The notes: generated by a model not told the origin, from the letters alone. Shown: positions 1-7,504, counted from the first letter of the stretch. The stretch: DNA of 23,807 nucleotides from Desulfobacteraceae bacterium (GCA_003819975.1 RPPU01000006.1:1-23807); one strand, 5' to 3'. Made by a program: numbers and translations.

Positions 1-2
1 CC

Positions 3-1487
3 GGAATCGGCTCAAAGTTCTTCTTTACCATACCGCTCGTCAAAGATGCCGAGCTTAAATCCGTGACCGCGGAACGGGTTCAAAAAATCCACAATGACTC
101 TTATGCCCTGCCGGAATCCCCGCAACCGGCGCCGGTCGCGGAGCACTTTGCTCCCGAATCGCCGCAAAACCCTGATAGAGTAAAAACCATTCTAGCGGTC
201 GACGATGACCTGGTCAACCTGCAGGTTCTGGATAATTTGCTCTCGCTGAAGCATTACCGCATCGTTCCGGCCCAGGACGGTTTTCAGGCGCTGGCCTTCC
301 TGGAACAAGAAGCGCCCGACCTTATTTTACTGGATGTCATGATGCCCCGCTTAAGCGGCTATGAGGTCTGCCGAAAAATCAGGGAAACCCATAACCTCAT
401 CGACCTGCCGATCATCATGCTGACCGCCCGGAACCAGCAAAAAGATCTGCTGGAAGGGTTCGCCGCCGGGGCCAACGATTACCTGATCAAACCTTTTCAC
501 AAAGAAGAACTCTACGCCCGGGTGAACGCCCTTTTGAGCGCCAAGGAGTCGATGGAACGGTTAAAGGAAAACGAGGAATTAAAACTGGAAATCCAGCGCC
601 GCAAATTGGCCGAAGCCGAACTGCTCGCCTCCCGCCAGCGCTTGCTGAAAATCCTGGATACGGCCGAGGATGCCATTGTCTGCCTCAACGAGTCCGAACA
701 GATCCTTTTCTTCAATCAAAGATCGGTGCACCTGTTCGGCTATGCCCAAGAGGAACTGCTTGGCAAACAAGCCGAGATTATCTTTCCCGAATCCATTCAA
801 AAAATCTATTTAAGCGAATACAATGCCCTGAACCCGGATGCGCTGACCCCCACGCGCCATGAGATCAAGACCGCCCTGCGCCGTAAAGACGGCACAACCG
901 TTACCTATCCTGCTTTGGTCTCGATCTTGCGTTTTGAAGAAGAGTTGGTTTACGCGGTTATTTTGCATGATCTGGATCCGGTCCAAAACGACCGCGCCCG
1001 CTTGTTGCATGAACTTGAAAAAAGCAAAAACCGCATCGAGGCTTTGGAAAACGCCCTCAACAGCGTGAACAAGCTCTTTAGCGAAAAGCCCTGGGCTCTG
1101 GCGCCGGAATCGAACCCGCCGGCCTCGAAAGATAAGCCCGAATCCTGGAGCCATGCGGAAGAGGACCGGGGTTTGCGTAAGGCTTTGGTGGATCTTATGA
1201 CTAAGACTTTACACTGCTGGGAAATCACGACCGAGGAGAGTAAAATCGAATTGGCCGAGAAAAGCAAAATATGGCGGGTCTACCTGGACCGCGGGACCTG
1301 GCAAACCCGGACGCTCGACAAATATTTAAACCTGCATACCCTGCCGCGCAATCCGCGCTGGCGCGATGTGGTGCGCACGGCCCAATACGTGCTGAACCAT
1401 TGCCCCCTGAAAGCCCAGCAATACCGGGAGCTGGAAGAAGTTTTGGCGAAGCTGGAAGAGATCATGAAGCATAGAAAGGCGGAGTGA
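3..1487 (+). CDS. Hybrid sensor histidine kinase, 3' part (HATPase end, receiver, PAS, C-terminal domain)
   Basis: The reading frame is open from the left edge, so the gene starts outside the window; the GTG at 63 is internal. The first visible residues, GIGSKFFFTIPLV, match the last strand and G2 region of a histidine-kinase ATPase domain. A receiver domain follows (about residues 60-180) with the acidic VDDD cluster, phosphoacceptor Asp111 in LLDVMMP, Thr141 and Lys163. A PAS domain lies at about 212-325, then a coiled coil (about 330-360), then a C-terminal domain (about 390-470) with IELAEKSKIWRVYLD and LDKYLNLHTLP. I recall that last domain at the end of hybrid kinases in other bacteria, but it has no name I can give. 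The protein would act in a phosphorelay at the membrane or cytosol; its signal and target are not visible. Whether it controls the sugar cluster downstream is unknown. Confidence 0.88.
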   Translation, partial: GIGSKFFFTIPLVKDAELKSVTAERVQKIHNDSYALPESPQPAPVAEHFAPESPQNPDRVKTILAVDDDLVNLQVLDNLLSLKHYRIVPAQDGFQALAFLEQEAPDLILLDVMMPRLSGYEVCRKIRETHNLIDLPIIMLTARNQQKDLLEGFAAGANDYLIKPFHKEELYARVNALLSAKESMERLKENEELKLEIQRRKLAEAELLASRQRLLKILDTAEDAIVCLNESEQILFFNQRSVHLFGYAQEELLGKQAEIIFPESIQKIYLSEYNALNPDALTPTRHEIKTALRRKDGTTVTYPALVSILRFEEELVYAVILHDLDPVQNDRARLLHELEKSKNRIEALENALNSVNKLFSEKPWALAPESNPPASKDKPESWSHAEEDRGLRKALVDLMTKTLHCWEITTEESKIELAEKSKIWRVYLDRGTWQTRTLDKYLNLHTLPRNPRWRDVVRTAQYVLNHCPLKAQQYRELEEVLAKLEEIMKHRKAE

Positions 1488-1490
1488 AGA

Positions 1491-1524
1491 GAAAGGATGA
1501 AGGCGGAAGGCAAAAGGATGAAGG
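1491..1524. repeat. GGATGAAGG-type short tandem intergenic motif, copy 1
   Basis: Two GGATGAAGG units lie four bases after the kinase stop codon, at 1495 and 1516, separated by a GCGGAAGGC stretch. The same motif recurs in opposite orientation at 10962-10990, so it is a dispersed intergenic repeat and not chance purine richness. Confidence 0.6.
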
Positions 1525-1537
1525 GTTAGAAAAAAGA

Positions 1538-1634
1538 GAATTTCGAATATCGAACACCGAATATCGAATGATGAAGGTAAAACCCGTAACTTCGATATTC
1601 TACATTCGCTATTCGGTGTTCGATATTTAAATTT
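1538..1634. repeat. Long imperfect inverted repeat (arms of about 32 bp) before the permease operon
   Basis: The left arm, 1538-1570, contains CGAATATCGAACACCGAATA. The right arm, 1603-1634, is its reverse complement with about three differences. The 32-bp spacer carries a further TTCGATATTC unit. The arms consist of repeated CGAATAT/CGAACACC words. The element ends 18 bp before the permease ATG at 1653, so it fills the expected promoter or leader region. It could form a hairpin in the leader RNA, or be a dispersed palindromic repeat. No clear Shine-Dalgarno sequence is left between it and the ATG. Confidence 0.75.
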
Positions 1635-1652
1635 ATCACGGCATGGTATTTT

Positions 1653-2579
1653 ATGAACCACGATAATCTCGTATTTTCTTCAACACGTTCTTTCCTTTCC
1701 TTGCGTCATTTTCTGACCCAGGAAGACAAGATCGCATTTTTGTTTTTGGCGCCCAGCCTGATCATGCTGCTGGCTTTCATGTTCTACCCCATTTTTTATG
1801 TGTTTGTCATGGCGGTTTTCAAGACCAACCGCGTGGGCGAAATGGTGCGTTTTGTCGGATTGGAAAATTTCCGGCTTATTTTCCAATCCGAAGAATTCAT
1901 GGCCACGGTTGTGCGCACGATTGTCTGGACGCTCATCGCCGTTTTTGCCAAAGCCGTCAGCGGTCTTGGCATTGCCTTGATCCTGAAACAAAGATTTCCG
2001 GGCCGCAAACTGGCCCGGGCCCTGGTCATTTTACCCTGGGCCGCCTCCATCCCGATCAGCGTGATGGTTTGGAAATGGGCCTTTAACAACGACTTCGGTT
2101 TGCTCAACTATACCCTGCGCGCTTTAGGATTGAACCCGCCCATCTGGCTGGCTTACCCGGTCCCGGCTTTTTTCGCCACCCTCTCCGTGGACATCTGGCT
2201 CGGCATTCCTTTTATGGCTTTGGTTTTTCTGGCCGGATTGCAGGCCATTCCCAAAGACCTGTTCGAAGCCGCAGCCGTGGAAGGCGCGACTGCCTGGCAA
2301 CAATTCCGTCATGTGACCTTGCCCTCGCTAAAACCGATTCTTTTAATCGCCACTTTACTCTCCTTTTTATGGACGTTTAACGACTTCAATGTTATCTATA
2401 TCCTGACCAAAGGCGGCCCCTTGGGTAAAACCGAGATTCTGATCACCCTGATTTACCGCACCGCTTTTGAATACACCGATTTCAGCTCGGCCGGGGCCAT
2501 TGCGATCATTACTTTTATTGTTTTGCTGTTTGTCAGCCTGATTTACGCGCGGTTTTATTTTAAGACCGAATACCGATAG
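1653..2579 (+). CDS. ABC sugar transporter permease, MalF/UgpA type
   Basis: This 308-residue inner-membrane protein is the first of two permease subunits of a carbohydrate importer of the CUT1 type. It has a short cytosolic N-terminus and hydrophobic segments at about 27-55, 85-112, 122-142, 172-196, 228-252 and 280-302. The EAA loop that docks on the ATPase is at 205-224 (EAAAVEGATAWQQFRHVTLP). Length and layout fit the MalF/UgpA family without the large periplasmic loop of E. coli MalF. The second permease follows 53 bp downstream and the ATPase is about 6 kb away. The substrate cannot be read from the permease. No strong Shine-Dalgarno sequence precedes the ATG, so the start is only the likeliest one. 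Confidence 0.93.
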   Translation: MNHDNLVFSSTRSFLSLRHFLTQEDKIAFLFLAPSLIMLLAFMFYPIFYVFVMAVFKTNRVGEMVRFVGLENFRLIFQSEEFMATVVRTIVWTLIAVFAKAVSGLGIALILKQRFPGRKLARALVILPWAASIPISVMVWKWAFNNDFGLLNYTLRALGLNPPIWLAYPVPAFFATLSVDIWLGIPFMALVFLAGLQAIPKDLFEAAAVEGATAWQQFRHVTLPSLKPILLIATLLSFLWTFNDFNVIYILTKGGPLGKTEILITLIYRTAFEYTDFSSAGAIAIITFIVLLFVSLIYARFYFKTEYR

Positions 2580-2613
2580 GTTTTTTGATCCTCAAAACAG
2601 GATCAAAAAACCT
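2578..2613 (+). repeat. Perfect 15-bp hairpin between the two permease genes
   Basis: AGGTTTTTTGATCCT (2578-2592) is followed by a 6-nt loop and its exact reverse complement (2599-2613). The structure begins inside the stop codon of the first permease. It is not followed by a T-run and the second permease starts 19 bp later, so it is better read as an RNA processing or stability hairpin, or a weak terminator or attenuator, than as an operon end. Confidence 0.8.
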
Positions 2614-2632
2614 GAATGGATGAGAATCGCCT

Positions 2633-3463
2633 ATGTATGCACCTGTATTGAAAAAAACCCTGCTCTACTCTTTATTATTGATCGCTCTGACGCTGTTGTT
2701 GTTCCCTTTCGGTGTGATGCTTTCCACGGCCCTGAAATCGTTGCGTGAAGTATACGCGCCCAATCCGCATTGGATTCCGGAAATCCTCCAATTCCGCAAT
2801 TTTGTGGAAATCTTCAGCAAAATCCCCCTTGTCCAATTTTTCCTGAACAGCCTGATCATCGCTTCCGGAACCACGATTTTTTGCGTGGCCCTTTCGATTC
2901 CGGCCGCCTATGCCACGGCGCGCCTGCGCTTTAGGGGCCGCAAATTCCTCCTCTACCTTTTTTTGACCATCCAGATGTTTTCCCCGGTAGTCATTGTCAT
3001 TTCCCTTTTCAAGATCGTCGCCGGTCTGGGCCTGTTGGACAGCTTTGTTTCCCTGATCGTGGTCAACACGGTCTTCACCCTGGCCTTTACCATCTGGATG
3101 ATGAACGGCTATTTCCGCACCATCCCCCTGGAAATCGAAGAGGCCGCCATGATCGACGGCTGCTCGCGTTTTCAGGCTCTGCGCAAGGTCATGTTGCCGA
3201 TTGCCGTGCCCGGCATCACCACGGTCGTCATCTACTGTTTTACCACCGCCTGGAATGAATTCATGTTCGCCATGACTTTTATCAACTCTTTTGAAAAAAG
3301 GCCCATTACCGTGGGGCTCTTCGATTTTGTCGGCCGCTGGTCCGTGGATTGGCATTATTTAATGGCCGCCTCCATCCTGGCCACCCTGCCGGTCATGGTT
3401 CTATTTTTATTCATTGAAAAACAACTCGTGGAAGGACTGGCCGCCGGAGCGGTCAAAGGATGA
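2633..3463 (+). CDS. ABC sugar transporter permease, MalG/UgpE type
   Basis: This 276-residue inner-membrane protein is the second permease of the CUT1-type importer. The first membrane helix is at about 9-31, then a periplasmic loop with the PNPHWIPE motif common in MalG relatives. The core helices are at about 68-92, 105-130, 136-160, 190-210 and 242-262. The EAA loop is at 169-189 (EEAAMIDGCSRFQALRKVMLP minus its ends) and contacts the ATPase. A GGATGAG sequence at 2618-2624 could serve as the ribosome site. The stop codon overlaps the start of the next gene (ATGA at 3460-3463), indicating translational coupling with the sugar kinase and a shared mRNA. Confidence 0.93.
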   Translation: MYAPVLKKTLLYSLLLIALTLLLFPFGVMLSTALKSLREVYAPNPHWIPEILQFRNFVEIFSKIPLVQFFLNSLIIASGTTIFCVALSIPAAYATARLRFRGRKFLLYLFLTIQMFSPVVIVISLFKIVAGLGLLDSFVSLIVVNTVFTLAFTIWMMNGYFRTIPLEIEEAAMIDGCSRFQALRKVMLPIAVPGITTVVIYCFTTAWNEFMFAMTFINSFEKRPITVGLFDFVGRWSVDWHYLMAASILATLPVMVLFLFIEKQLVEGLAAGAVKG

Positions 3464-4578
3464 ATCTTATGCTCGATTTTCAGAAAAAACTGCAACTCAT
3501 CGGCAGCCGTTTTCAGATCATGGGCGATTATATGTTCGGCGAACCCTACGGCTCCGGCCATATCAACGACACCTATGCCGTGACTTACAGCCAGGGTCAT
3601 AAACCGGTCAAATACATCCTGCAAAGGATCAACGAACGCGTATTTCGCGAACCGGAAAAGCTCATGCAAAACATTCTACGCGTCACCGACCATCAGCGTC
3701 AAAAACTGCTTTCCGCCGGCGAAACTGAAATCAGTCGTTTCTGCCTGCAATTGGTGCGCAGTCATGACAACCGGCCTTTTGTAATCGACGCCGAAGGCAA
3801 GTATTGGCGCACCTATATCTTTATTGAAAACGCCCACAGTTATGACGTGGTTGAAACCCCTAAACAGGCCACGGAAGCAGCCGTTGCTTTCGGTCGGTTT
3901 CAAAAGACCCTAGTTGATCTGCCCGGCGACCGCTTGCACGAAATTATCCCGAATTTTCATAATACAGCAAAACGTTTCAGCGCCCTACGACAAGCCATCC
4001 AAGCCGATGCCTTTAACCGGGCCAAGCTATGCAATCCGGAAATCGCTTTTGCCATGGAACGTCAGCCCATCAGTTCCGTATTGGTGGATCTACTGGCCGC
4101 CGGCCGCCTGCCCGAACGCATCTGCCATAACGACACCAAGTTGAACAATGTGCTGCTCGACGACCTCACCCAGAACGGCATTTGCGTGATCGACCTGGAT
4201 ACGGTCATGCCGGGCTCGGCTCTCTATGATTTCGGCGATTTGGTCCGAACTTCGACCTGTCCCGCGGCTGAAGACGAAAAAGACCTTTCCAAAATTTTTA
4301 TCCAGCTCCCCATGTTTGAAGCGCTTGCCCAAGGTTATCTGAGCGAAGCGCGCGATTTCTTAACCGACCTGGAAAAAGAGCATCTGGCTTTCTCGGGCAA
4401 ACTGATTACTTTCGAGATCGGTCTGCGCTTTTTAACCGACTTCCTGAACGGCGACACCTATTTCAAGACCCAATTCGACCAACATAACCTGGTGCGCTGC
4501 CGGACCCAGTTCAGGCTCGTGCAATCGATTGAGGAAAACGAGGAATGTATGCAGGAGATTGTGCGGAACTATCTCTGA
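3460..4578 (+). CDS. N-acetylhexosamine 1-kinase-like anomeric sugar kinase (APH fold)
   Basis: This cytosolic kinase of 372 residues belongs to the aminoglycoside-phosphotransferase/choline-kinase fold. It shows a nucleotide loop YGSGHINDTYAV (30-41), the catalytic HNDTKLNN (223-230; Asp225 base, Asn230 metal ligand) and the metal-binding IDLDTVMPG (244-252). The HNDTKLNNVL plus IDLDTVMPG pair is the form I recall from NahK of bifidobacteria and its relatives, some annotated as mucin desulfatase; AmgK is a more distant functional analogue. Such enzymes place a phosphate on C1 of a hexosamine or N-acetylhexosamine. Overlap with the permease gene and an nucleotidyltransferase 3 kb downstream support a route from imported sugar to sugar-1-phosphate to NDP-sugar. 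The start could also be the ATG at 3469. Exact substrate is inferred, not seen. Confidence 0.82.
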   Translation: MNLMLDFQKKLQLIGSRFQIMGDYMFGEPYGSGHINDTYAVTYSQGHKPVKYILQRINERVFREPEKLMQNILRVTDHQRQKLLSAGETEISRFCLQLVRSHDNRPFVIDAEGKYWRTYIFIENAHSYDVVETPKQATEAAVAFGRFQKTLVDLPGDRLHEIIPNFHNTAKRFSALRQAIQADAFNRAKLCNPEIAFAMERQPISSVLVDLLAAGRLPERICHNDTKLNNVLLDDLTQNGICVIDLDTVMPGSALYDFGDLVRTSTCPAAEDEKDLSKIFIQLPMFEALAQGYLSEARDFLTDLEKEHLAFSGKLITFEIGLRFLTDFLNGDTYFKTQFDQHNLVRCRTQFRLVQSIEENEECMQEIVRNYL

Positions 4579-4846
4579 TCATGTGCACCCTATGTTCCGC
4601 ATGTCGATATCAACTCAAATATCCGCTTTAATCGGAATGGCTCCTTATTTGATAGAGAAAAAGCGATGATAATTAAACTAAACTTTGTTATTTTCAATTA
4701 AATTTATTAAAATGAGCACTAAAAACTATTTAAAGAACCAATAATTTTAAGTCCATTCATCTGAGTAGCCGGCAATAATTTATTGATTTTTTTTAAGATT
4801 CATCGCAATAATATATTTGTTAAGCGTGATAATTTGGACGGCCATT
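4579..4846. other. AT-rich gap at the left border of an inserted-looking island
   Basis: These 268 bases carry no gene. From about 4640 the sequence is far richer in A and T than the sugar genes on either side, with runs such as TTTTCAATTAAATTTATTAAAA. No tRNA, integrase or clear attachment site is visible. The only recognisable signal is the promoter candidate at 4783-4812. Confidence 0.6.
4783..4812 (+). promoter_or_regulatory. Candidate sigma70-type promoter for the BrnT module
   Basis: TTGATT (4783-4788, 4 of 6 to consensus) lies 18 bp before AATAAT (4807-4812, 5 of 6). It is 35 bp upstream of the toxin ATG at 4847. The surroundings are AT-rich, so chance matches are likely. Confidence 0.35.
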
Positions 4847-5125
4847 ATGTCTATGAAATTCGACTGGGATCCGAACAAAGCCGAAACCAATCTGCGGAAG
4901 CACGGTGTCGCTTTCGATGAAGCAGCCACCGCATTCCTTGACCCACAGGCCGTATCGGGTCCCGATCCCGATCATTCTGTTGAAGAAGAGCGGTATATTA
5001 CCTTTGGGTTCTCGAAACTCGGGCGGCTACTTGCAGTCTGCCACACGTATCGACCCGGTGCCATCCGAATCATCAATGCACGGCGCGTAACGCGAAGCGA
5101 GAGAAAAATTTATGAAGAAGACTAA
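4847..5125 (+). CDS. brnT: BrnT family toxin (type II toxin-antitoxin RNase)
   Basis: This 92-residue protein has the BrnT signature: KFDWDPNKAETNLRKHGVAF near the start, EERYITFGFSKLGRLLAVCH in the middle and IRIINARRVTRSERKIYEE at the end. BrnT is a RelE-fold ribonuclease that blocks translation until bound by its antitoxin. The ATG at 4847 (or 4853) fits the usual family start; a TTG 30 bp upstream is in frame but would add non-family residues. The stop codon overlaps the next gene by 14 bp, the standard coupling of toxin first and antitoxin second in BrnTA loci. The module sits in an AT-rich island that splits the sugar cluster. Confidence 0.88.
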   Translation: MSMKFDWDPNKAETNLRKHGVAFDEAATAFLDPQAVSGPDPDHSVEEERYITFGFSKLGRLLAVCHTYRPGAIRIINARRVTRSERKIYEED

Positions 5126-5369
5126 AGACAACGAAATGAGGCGTAGCTACAAACGTTCCGACTTTGTCAAGCTTGAACGAGGGAAGTTCTACGCTGAAGT
5201 GGCAAGAGGTACGTCCGTTGCGCTTATCGAACCCGCTATTGCAAAAGCTTTTCCGACATCGCGCGCTATTAACGAGGCATTGGCCGGGCTCCTGGCTTTA
5301 ACGGAAAAAACGTCACGTATCACACGCCGCTCGGTCCGAACGCGCGTAAAAACAGCGCGCGCCAACTGA
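5112..5369 (+). CDS. Probable antitoxin partner of BrnT (not the classical BrnA sequence)
   Basis: This 85-residue basic protein starts inside the toxin gene and so is translationally coupled to it. Position and size make it the antitoxin. It lacks the usual BrnA opening (YDFSK, then a proline-rich stretch and an RLDDD ribbon-helix-helix strand). Instead it has SDFVKLERGKFYAEVARGTS, VALIEPAIAKAFPTSRAINE, and a very basic tail ending RRSVRTRVKTARAN. FPTSRAINEALAGLL may be the helix part of a DNA-binding or dimerising domain. I recall similar small proteins behind BrnT-like toxins but cannot name the family. It should neutralise BrnT and may repress the operon. Confidence 0.7.
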   Translation: MKKTKDNEMRRSYKRSDFVKLERGKFYAEVARGTSVALIEPAIAKAFPTSRAINEALAGLLALTEKTSRITRRSVRTRVKTARAN

Positions 5370-5393
5370 CTATACGTTGTGCAAAGGCAAAAT

Positions 5394-5828
5394 ATGAACA
5401 AAACTCATTTTACTTTGCGTCCAAGTACAAATATCGTCCTTATTATGCTGTGGGGAACTATTGCAGTCGCGCTTTTCTTTTTATGTAATCCTCATCCTAT
5501 ACTTATTGCTGGGGTTGGTGCCTTACTTGGCCTTGTTGGGGGCATTATGCAAACGCTCAGTTTTCGGCAAGCTCGTGACTCATTTCTTGATACAAAAACG
5601 ATGCTTGAAGTTCGTGCAAAATTAAAGTCAACAATGTGGGGCAAACGCTATCTGCATTATCTTTGGGCAAGCAACATATTCCTTGTTATCCTTTCGTTTT
5701 CTTTCTCGTCAAATCCTGCTCTCGCAATTCTAACCGGCTTCTTCTCTCTTATGTTTATTAGGGAAATCATCACTCTAAAACAAACATTCGAATCGAATCG
5801 ATTACAATATGATAAAAAGGCACAATAA
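5394..5828 (+). CDS. Small four-helix membrane protein of unknown function
   Basis: I do not recognise this 144-residue protein. Hydrophobic segments lie at about 13-31, 35-54, 86-104 and 107-124, giving two helical hairpins separated by a basic loop (KLKSTMWGKRYLHYL). The C-terminus is charged (ESNRLQYDKKAQ). The ATG at 5394 follows AAAGGC at a suitable distance; a GTG at 5379 is in frame but less likely. Base composition is clearly lower in GC than the flanking sugar genes and resembles the AT-rich gap before the toxin, so it probably arrived with the island. It starts 24 bp after the antitoxin stop and may share its mRNA. Confidence 0.7.
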   Translation: MNKTHFTLRPSTNIVLIMLWGTIAVALFFLCNPHPILIAGVGALLGLVGGIMQTLSFRQARDSFLDTKTMLEVRAKLKSTMWGKRYLHYLWASNIFLVILSFSFSSNPALAILTGFFSLMFIREIITLKQTFESNRLQYDKKAQ

Positions 5829-6024
5829 TCCAAGCTACCGTAATCGCGTTCCGCGGACGGTGCGTTTTTCGTCAATACCCTCTTTTTTTGTCGCCGAATC
5901 CATAAGCTCGATTTTTCATTTTAGCCCCTTCCTTTGACACCAAATAATTTACAACCGGAAGCGACTCAATCAATTCAAAGTATCCTCTATATTGGCCTTC
6001 CTTCTTGAATGGATTTATCCCTTC

Positions 6025-6052
6025 GTAGGGGTTCAAAATTTTGAACCCCTAC
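6025..6052. repeat. Perfect 28-bp palindrome with GTAGGGG ends, copy A
   Basis: GTAGGGGTTCAAAA is followed directly by its exact reverse complement. The ends match those of another perfect 28-bp palindrome at 20586-20613, whose core is different. Both are preceded by TTC. The gap from 5829 to 6169 otherwise contains only a degenerate second copy and the promoter region of the binding-protein gene. Confidence 0.85.
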
Positions 6053-6067
6053 CATTGAAATCTTGAG

Positions 6068-6090
6068 CCGGGTTTAAAGCCCGCCCCTAC
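6068..6090. repeat. Degenerate GTAGGGG palindrome remnant
   Basis: The right half, AAAGCCCGCCCCTAC (6076-6090), has the CCCCTAC end of this repeat family, and GCCGGGTTT before it is the expected left core with changes. The left GTAGGGG end is absent. It lies 15 bp after the intact palindrome. Confidence 0.5.
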
Positions 6091-6169
6091 CGCTATAAAA
6101 ATAACCAATTCATTTCAATCAGTTACCCGCCTTTTCACGTATTTTAACAATATTTAACGACTCAATATT

Positions 6170-6198
6170 TTGACATTAACCCCGCAATTACCCATAAC
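6170..6198 (+). promoter_or_regulatory. Sigma70-type promoter for the solute-binding protein
   Basis: A perfect TTGACA (6170-6175) is followed by a 17-bp spacer and CATAAC (6193-6198, 4 of 6 to TATAAT). The region around it is AT-rich. The predicted start of transcription near 6205 leaves a leader of about 50 nt before the ATG. Confidence 0.5.
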
Positions 6199-6240
6199 CA
6201 TAGATACTTTTTTTATTATATATTTATCTCAATTAGGAAA

Positions 6241-6246
6241 AGGAGG
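6241..6246 (+). promoter_or_regulatory. Strong Shine-Dalgarno site that sets the binding-protein start
   Basis: AGGAGG lies 7 nt before the ATG at 6254. It is the strongest ribosome site in the sugar cluster and shows that the signal peptide starting MFKRLL is the true N-terminus; in-frame codons upstream are leader. Confidence 0.8.
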
Positions 6247-6253
6247 GTTCATT

Positions 6254-7471
6254 ATGTTCAAGCGTTTGCTCATGGTTTTTTTCGCGGTTTTTCTGATTTC
6301 CGGCCTGGCCCTGGCCGAACCGGTCACGGTTTTCTGGGCTGAATATGACGGCGACACAGCCGATTACACCACCAAACTGGAACAGGCTTTTAAAAAAGAA
6401 AATCCCAAGATCGACCTGCAGATTATCCGGGTCAACTGGAACAATCTGCATGACCGTTTATTGACCTTTATCGCCGGCAAAAAAGAACCGGACCTTTCCG
6501 TGATCGGCACCCGCTGGCTCCTGGAACTGAACGACCTAAACGTTCTGGAACCGATCGACAAATACCTCAGCAAATCCCTGATGAACAATATCGACCCGGC
6601 TGCCATTGAAGGCAAGATCGGCAACACCCTTTACGGTTTGCCCATGGCTTACGGCACCCGCATCATGTATTACCGGCCCGACCTGGTTGGCGACGTGCCC
6701 AAAACCTTTGAAGAATTACGCGAAAAAGCGCTCAAAGCCAACAATCCGCCCAATCTGTACGGCGTCGGCATGATCGGCCGTAAATACGTGGAAAACGTGG
6801 AATTCGCCTATTATCTGTTTGCCAACGGCGGCTATTATTTTAAAATGAACCCGGACGGCACCTACGGCAAATGCGACATCAATTCCCCAGCCGGCGTGGC
6901 CGCTCTGACCTTTATGAACAATATGGTCAACAAAGACAAAATCACTCAACCCGGCGTGGGCGCTTATGGCCGCGATGAAGTCCAAGATCTTTTCCTGGCC
7001 GGAAAATTGGCTTTCTTCTTGGGCGGCGGCATGACCTACTCCCTGTTGGAGAAAAACAAACCCAATTTCAAATGGGCCGTGGCCCCGATCCCGGCTTTTA
7101 AAGGCCAAAAACCCTCTTCCTTGCTCGTGACCGATTCCATTGTCATGTTCAAGCGTTCCAAAAACAAAGAAGCAGCCGCCAAGTTCCTCGAATTCTTTTA
7201 CCGGGATGAATGGCGCCTGGGCTTTGATAAAAACACCGGGTTCCCGCCGGTCACCAAATCCCTGGCTACTAACCCCGCTTTCCAAAGCCCCTCTCATAAA
7301 ACCATGGTCGCCTCGATCAACGGCGCCAAGGGTTGGCCCCTGATCGCGGAATGGCCGCAATCCAATGACATTATCTGGGAAGCGATCGAAGCCGTTTTCC
7401 AGGGCCATATGCAACCCAAAGAAGCTTTGGACAAAGCTGCCCAAAAAGTCGATGCCTTAAGGAAAAAGTAA
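6254..7471 (+). CDS. ABC sugar transporter periplasmic solute-binding protein (SBP family 1)
   Basis: This 405-residue protein captures the sugar in the periplasm and delivers it to the two permeases. Residues 1-21 (MFKRLLMVFFAVFLISGLALA) form a Sec signal peptide cleaved after ALA. No cysteine follows, so it is soluble and not a lipoprotein, which points to an outer membrane. The mature part has the family's opening strand VTVFWAEYDG, the AFKKENPKIDLQII motif and the central GKIGNTLYGLPMAYGTRIMYY hinge segment (LYGLP). Aromatic residues such as those in FYRDEWRLGF and AEWPQSND could line the sugar site. It has its own promoter and strong ribosome site, and a terminator follows 33 bp after the stop, so it is probably expressed alone and at a higher level than the membrane parts. 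Confidence 0.93.
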   Translation: MFKRLLMVFFAVFLISGLALAEPVTVFWAEYDGDTADYTTKLEQAFKKENPKIDLQIIRVNWNNLHDRLLTFIAGKKEPDLSVIGTRWLLELNDLNVLEPIDKYLSKSLMNNIDPAAIEGKIGNTLYGLPMAYGTRIMYYRPDLVGDVPKTFEELREKALKANNPPNLYGVGMIGRKYVENVEFAYYLFANGGYYFKMNPDGTYGKCDINSPAGVAALTFMNNMVNKDKITQPGVGAYGRDEVQDLFLAGKLAFFLGGGMTYSLLEKNKPNFKWAVAPIPAFKGQKPSSLLVTDSIVMFKRSKNKEAAAKFLEFFYRDEWRLGFDKNTGFPPVTKSLATNPAFQSPSHKTMVASINGAKGWPLIAEWPQSNDIIWEAIEAVFQGHMQPKEALDKAAQKVDALRKK

Positions 7472-7504
7472 AAAGCCCGTGAACGTTTCTCCTCCTTAAA
7501 GGCT

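Noticed and set aside
2675..3355. Long open frame on the minus strand opposite the second permease
   Set aside because: Its product is a low-complexity, His/Gly/Asp-rich sequence typical of antisense frames of membrane-protein genes; the + strand gene is certain.
5360..5386. Possible integron attC-like site (ACGTTGTGC) between the antitoxin and the membrane protein
   Set aside because: The core does not match GTTRRRY, and no paired R'' site at a suitable distance is present. Cassette-like cargo alone is not enough.
6716..7444. A 242-codon minus-strand frame opposite the binding protein
   Set aside because: Antisense shadow; no signal, domain or ribosome site, while the + strand protein is clearly real.
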